NCBI GenBank assembly: GCA_035610365.1
Contig: CM069435.1
Coordinates: 8,706,001 to 8,770,000 of the forward strand
Origin: Aquatica leii
Taxonomy: Eukaryota > Arthropoda > Insecta > Coleoptera > Lampyridae
Direction: 5' to 3'
DNA length: 64,000 nucleotides
The translations under genes were made by a program, and so were the position numbers. Position 1 is the first letter of the stretch, and every line of letters begins with the position of its first letter. Below the pieces are notes generated by a model that worked only from the letters and a program-made list of their open reading frames with translations, was not told the origin of the DNA and made no database searches. Positions 59,609 through 64,000 of this stretch are shown here, in pieces.

Positions 59609-60004
59609 TTCGATTTATAAAAATTCAAAAACTCGAAGTTTAAGGGTGGGGCGGACCCTCATAATATTTTTTTATCTTAAAAATTGAAATATAGCAGTGA
59701 TTTAGATCACATTATGCAACATTCCCGCCTTAGTGTTAGTTCGATTTGTAAAAATTCAAAAAGTCGAAATTTAAGGGTGGGGCGGACCCTCGTAATATTT
59801 TTTTATCTCCGAAAAAATGAAATATAGCAGTGATTTAGATCCCACAATGCAACATTCCCGCACTAGTGCTAGTTCGATTTATAAAAATTCAAAAAGTCGA
59901 AATTTAAGGCTGGGGCAGACCCTCGTAATATTTTTTAATCTCAAAACATAAAACATTATAGCATTTTAGATCAGAAACTGTAAGTTTCTATCACTAGTGT
60001 CAAG
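59609..60004. repeat. 131-133-bp tandem array near right end of element II
   Basis: Three units start at 59,609, 59,740 and 59,873 with TTCGATTT(A/G)TAAAAATTC. Each contains GGGTGGGGCGGACCCTC or a close variant, then TATAGC and ATCACT/ATCCCA blocks. A partial fourth unit merges into the terminal repeat. The core GGGTGGGGC resembles the terminal GGGTGGAGC, so the units may be amplified terminal sequence. Confidence 0.85.
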
Positions 60005-60058
60005 TCAATTTCAAAAAATAAAAATTTTGGATTTATTTCGCTCCAACCTACTAAACAC

Positions 60059-60150
60059 TACTAACTCTGCAAAGTTGTAAGCTACCAAAATTTTCTTTGG
60101 GGCAGTTAAGTTATTGGTAAGTGATGGTAAATTAGCCTAATGCAGGTTTA
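60059..60150 (-). repeat. Dispersed repeat R1, copy C, second part
   Basis: TACTAACTCTGCAAAGTTGT and AGTTAAGTTATTGGTAAGTGA continue R1 beyond element II and match copies A and B in reverse orientation. A further octamer CTAAACAC at 60,051-60,058 is the right target duplication. Confidence 0.65.
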
Positions 60151-60249
60151 CGTTTTACCGTAACAGTGTATAAAAAAACAAAAATTTCCACATTTAATGC
60201 AGTGTACACCTCTATGGTTAATCATTGCTCAGCACTTATTGAGTAAACT

Positions 60250-60820
60250 TCTAATCGACTGTCTATTTTATTTTGATTAATTTGTTGCTACTGGTCTTGC
60301 AAATGCGAGAGCTTTTTTCTTGTTTAAAGCACTGTGTTTTGATTCAGAGCACGTTTTTCCAAGATCTCACACATGTTCTTTGGAATTCAATTTAGAGGAT
60401 TGCGCCGACCACGTCAATACTGCCATATTGTGTTCTTGTAAAAATAATCTAACTGATTTTGCAATGTGTCGAGTGTTCTGCATCAGAAAAAAATGTGTTC
60501 ACGATTTGTTCTGCTTATCGCAGGGTACCAAGTTGTAGAATGGTGTCCCGATATGCGTTTTAACAAAAACGAGTTCAGTTCTACGGCAAATTTCAATACA
60601 AGCTTAAACTATAATTGTTCTCACTTGGTATTGATCAACTTTCTGAGCAATTGCCAAACGATTTTCATTTTCAGGTTTGCTTCACACCTTATGTATTTTA
60701 AAATCTGACCTAAAACCAAATTTAAATTCATCTGTGAGGAGCACATTAGTTCAGTCTTGTTCTTGCCAATTGATGCGTAACTCGGCCCATTATAATTTTC
60801 GTGCGCCTATGCAAGGTGAA
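60250..60820 (-). pseudogene. Tc1-like transposase relic
   Basis: The minus strand reads WAELRINWQEQD, NVLLTDEFKFGFRSDFKIHK (first Asp, TDE motif), KPENENRLAIAQKVDQYQVR, RRTELVFVKTHIGT, FFLMQNTRHIAKSVRLFLQE and HNMAVLTWSAQSSKLNSKEH. In the family the second Asp lies in LMQDNARPH; here it is MQNTRH, so it is lost. The WPAQSPDLNPIEH block is WSAQSSKLNSKEH. DNA-binding domain and terminal repeats were not found; CAGTGTACACCTC at 60,202 could be a terminus. Confidence 0.8.
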
Positions 60821-63800
60821 AGTGTGTATGAAAATAAATTTTTTTTAAAATTTTAATAAAAACAAATAATATAAAAATGCCAAAAAAATGAAGGAATTTT
60901 GAAATTCGTTCAACCAACACTATTTTTGATTAATTTCAAGATTCCATCGTAGGTGTTTTCCTTAAAAAATAAATGCGTTCTGAATGAATAATAAATTTCA
61001 TAGAATACAATTGTTAAAGTTATTCCGTTAATACAATCTAATCAATTCTAATAGACAACTTCTATTGTACTATTTATTAACACAATTTTAATTTAAAAGC
61101 ACGTGCTCAAACATGACCATCCGATATTCAACAAAACGTTCATGATACAATAAACGCTAATCAATTTCACCCTTTTCAAATTAATTACGCAAATAATTCG
61201 AATGTAAGTGTGTTTAAATGCTAATTTCGAATAAAGTAGGTGCGAGGAATTTATTTACATTACAGAAAAGCTTAATGTAATCACCAAATTGATACTGTTT
61301 ATTTAATTTTCTTTTTGTACTAAAACGTTTTTTTTTGCTACCGTCATTTTCAGTTTTGTTCGCATAATTGATTTTAACAAATATTTAAATTAGTTGAATT
61401 TTATATAAACATAATCCATTGCTTCAGTGGATATACAAACTCGCAAAATGCAAAAGTGATTACAATTCTATTTTTTAATAACCAATTAATTATTTTATAT
61501 ACAAAAACGAATCTTTGGCGTGTAACAAAAATTATATAAGAAATAATAACAAATAATTACAGAATAATTGCAGGGTTGTACAATAAACACATATAAAAAA
61601 ATTAATTAAAGAACCTAAATTAGATGTTGAAAAAAATATAAATTATACGCTATTAAATAACATAAATTACGTTGATCTAAGTGAACAGCATTAAAAAATG
61701 TTAAATTTATATTAAAATGCAATTAAATCTAAAAAAAGTTTTTAAAATTAGATAAATACTTTATTGTCAATTAAAGAATCATTTTCTAAAAGCTTCTAAA
61801 ACGAGTTCAAAAAAAATAATCAACTAAATAATTCAAAAAGTTCAGATAAAGTTTGTAAAAGTCGATCAGAAAAACTAAAGATTTAAAAATTGTAAATAAA
61901 TAGGTATTCGTGCCAATTTCTAAATTGTGGTACAACGCCGTGCGTTTATAATTTTAATAATTTTAAAAATACTTTAACACAGTATTAGAGTTTATTATTA
62001 CAATAATTAAAAAAAAATAGTAGTTTATCTTAATTTAAAAATGCAGATTTTCTATTTTTGTGTGGTGGCAAAATAAATTTTCCCATTTCAACATGTTTCA
62101 TGACAAAAAAAATAAATTATGTAATTAAAACTAAAAAATATGTTTTTATAAACACTTATGTACATGTGTACCAATTAACAGTTTTACTAAATAACGTTCC
62201 AGCATTACTTTTCCAAACCCTAAAGTGTTTAAGACTTGACATAAAATATTACTCTATAAAAAAACTTAAAAAAAAATAAATAAATTAAGCGTAAAATATT
62301 TTAATATATGGGCTTAGCAGCTATGATTTATTACATAAATGAATATTTTAGAAGGGATGCAACACGGATTAGTGCCTTATGAATAATAAGTAGAAAAAAA
62401 CGATGATACTAAATTGAGTATTGTAATTTAATGTAAGTTTAGAGTTAAAATAAAAGAGTTAAGATTATATTAAATAATCTAAATAGATTTTTTTTTAATA
62501 TAAGTAAACATATAGGACACATATGCATAAGGAAATAAATAATACCAAACAACAAAAAATAATAGGATATAATCTAGAGAAATTAATTATCTTGGGCGGT
62601 CAATGCACTACAGATGAAGATTATTTTGGTCCACAGAATCGTCTGAACCCTAAAGCTGTAAAATTTCATTTTTGCCTTTTTTTAACATAGACGTAACAAC
62701 ACATGTTTGCATAATGGCGAAAAATTTTAAATTTAATCATGCGTGAATATTAAAGAAAACAAAACGAAATCTGTAGGAACCGAGAAGGTACAAAATCTTG
62801 TTTAGACATCGTAAAAGAGTATAAACGATCGATCTTTGAACATTAAACTTTTCCAATTTACTTGTAAAATTGCTTCAAAATAAAATTTAAAACTTTGGTA
62901 AATCTGTTGATTTACAAACTGTTTTACATATATAAATTTACAAATTGTTCTTTAATGTTTTTTCACTACAGTTAACAAACGGTTTCAAATACAATACTTT
63001 TGTAACGTAAAAAAATGTTTTGTTGTTTAGGTCTTATAATAACTTGTTTTAAAAATGGTTTCAAGTCATCAACCTTGTGTTTTTATTTTAAGATCTGTGT
63101 TGACGTTGAAATTTGCATTTTTTACTAAAATTGTTCGTAGCAAAATAATTTTTTCAATATATTTTTTAAATAAACATTTTTTACAAATATTTAAATAAAT
63201 TATAAATATTCTGAATGCTTACACTACTAATTTTAGTCAACAAACTTATTCATAATTTTAGCACATGCACACCTCGTATACCTACGCTATTAAAACGGTT
63301 CGCACTAAATTTTACATAATCAAAAAAAAAAAAAACTAGCTACAATAATCATTATCGTGATGTACTGCGGGCATCAACTACATACCAGTTAAGACAAGAA
63401 ATCAACATTAACAGACATTTCAACCGAAATACTAATTTTCATTCTTGTAGTTAAAGAAAACGAAAAGTAAAAATAAAATATAAAACTCAACTTACCACTT
63501 TTAAAAGACAATACCATCTACTTAATGTTATCAAACATTTAAAAACAAAATTACTTCTTGTATCCAGTTTAAGAATATCAAGTTTTTCTTCTTAAGAAAA
63601 CTTAAAACGATTTTAGAGGTTTGGTTTTTTACTAAACTCAAAACCAACTAATTCATTTTATGCTTTAAAGCCGCACGCACTTTAGACATCAGTTTTATTA
63701 GTGTATTATCTGCCTAATTCAAGAAGGAGTTTTTACAAGAAAGTATTCAGCCGTTGCTAAATAAAAAAAAATTAAGCACGATAGTTTATTCCATAATCAG

Positions 63801-64000
63801 ACGCGTTTGCTTCCGTAATTAGATGCGTTTAATTATAGAACATTTTGTTTTTAATTAAACACATTTATTGAAAAAAGATTTTTCTATATTTAAGACCTTT
63901 ACTCACGAGCCGCTCGTTGCTGGCCAGTGGTCGCTACAAATGACAAACTCTTTTCCACGACACGAGTCGACGGTCGCCACCGATGTTTGCAAAGTCATTT
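60821..64000. other. AT-rich DNA, no gene recognised
   Basis: Poly-A/T tracts dominate. A 73-codon frame at 62,058-62,279 has no motif. The last 120 bases are richer in CG (CACGAGCCGCTCGTTGC) and may be the start of a different unit cut by the window edge. Confidence 0.5.

Larger units (their letters stand above)
57039..60050. mobile_element. Element II: 3.0-kb DNA transposon, superfamily unassigned
   Basis: Termini are TAGGGTGGAGCAAAAAA at the left and, inverted, TAGGTTGGAGCGAAATAAA at the right, flanked by duplicated CTAAACAC. Removing the element and one octamer rejoins repeat R1 in the order seen in copies A and B. It carries one decayed plus-strand gene, a short Helitron and a subterminal tandem array. 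Eight-base duplications recall hAT and P, but the termini (TAGG) and the gene do not match the forms of those superfamilies that I know. Confidence 0.85.

Noticed and set aside
59609-60004. Evenly spaced repeats considered as a CRISPR array
   Set aside because: Units are 131-133 bp tandem copies without unique spacers, inside a eukaryotic transposon.

Overview
This window looks like AT-rich nuclear DNA from an arthropod, most likely an insect. The evidence is the strong A/T bias and the absence of any bacterial gene organisation. The transposable-element families present (Tc1/mariner, piggyBac, hAT, pogo/Tigger, Jockey-like LINE, Gypsy, Penelope-like, Helitron) are also typical of insect genomes. 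I cannot name the species. I found no host gene I would defend: every recognisable protein match is to a mobile-element protein, and nearly all are broken by stops and frameshifts. The window is best read as an intergenic or intronic graveyard of nested elements.

Layout, left to right. 1-5.3 kb: AT-rich DNA with a mariner-type relic (-) and dispersed repeats R1 and R2. 5,325-10,501: 'element I', about 5.2 kb. Its ends are fixed by an 8-bp target-site duplication and by a related uninterrupted copy of the insertion locus at 53.9 kb; it carries a long decayed transposase-like gene (-). 13.7-17.7 kb: Jockey-like LINE (+) split by a Gypsy gag-pro relic (+). 19,996-22,557: piggyBac flanked by TTAA. 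24.5-32.2 kb: mariner pieces flanking a block made of a Gypsy relic (-) and a hAT (-). 34.4-35.3 kb: second piggyBac relic. 36.2-39.5 kb: LINE (-) split by an LTR-like repeat whose sister copy is at 52.2-53.3 kb. 40.2-42.0 kb: pogo/Tigger relic. 44.4-47.9 kb: mariner-type relic (-), Penelope-like element (-), a 738-bp inverted-repeat element and a palindrome carrying a hammerhead-ribozyme core. 53.8-60.8 kb: repeat R2, Gypsy integrase relic with an embedded GIY-YIG fragment, and 'element II' (57,039-60,050), again with duplicated target and a transposase family I cannot assign. Element II contains a short Helitron and a tandem array and interrupts a copy of R1. A Tc1-like relic (-) follows. 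61-64 kb: AT-rich, nothing recognised.

The best candidates for something not formally described are elements I and II. Both have long, conserved-looking transposase-like genes that I recognise as widespread uncharacterised arthropod or cnidarian families, both have 8-bp target duplications supported by paralogous empty sites, and neither fits a named superfamily from what I can see. The palindromic hammerhead-type sequence next to the Penelope-like relic is third.
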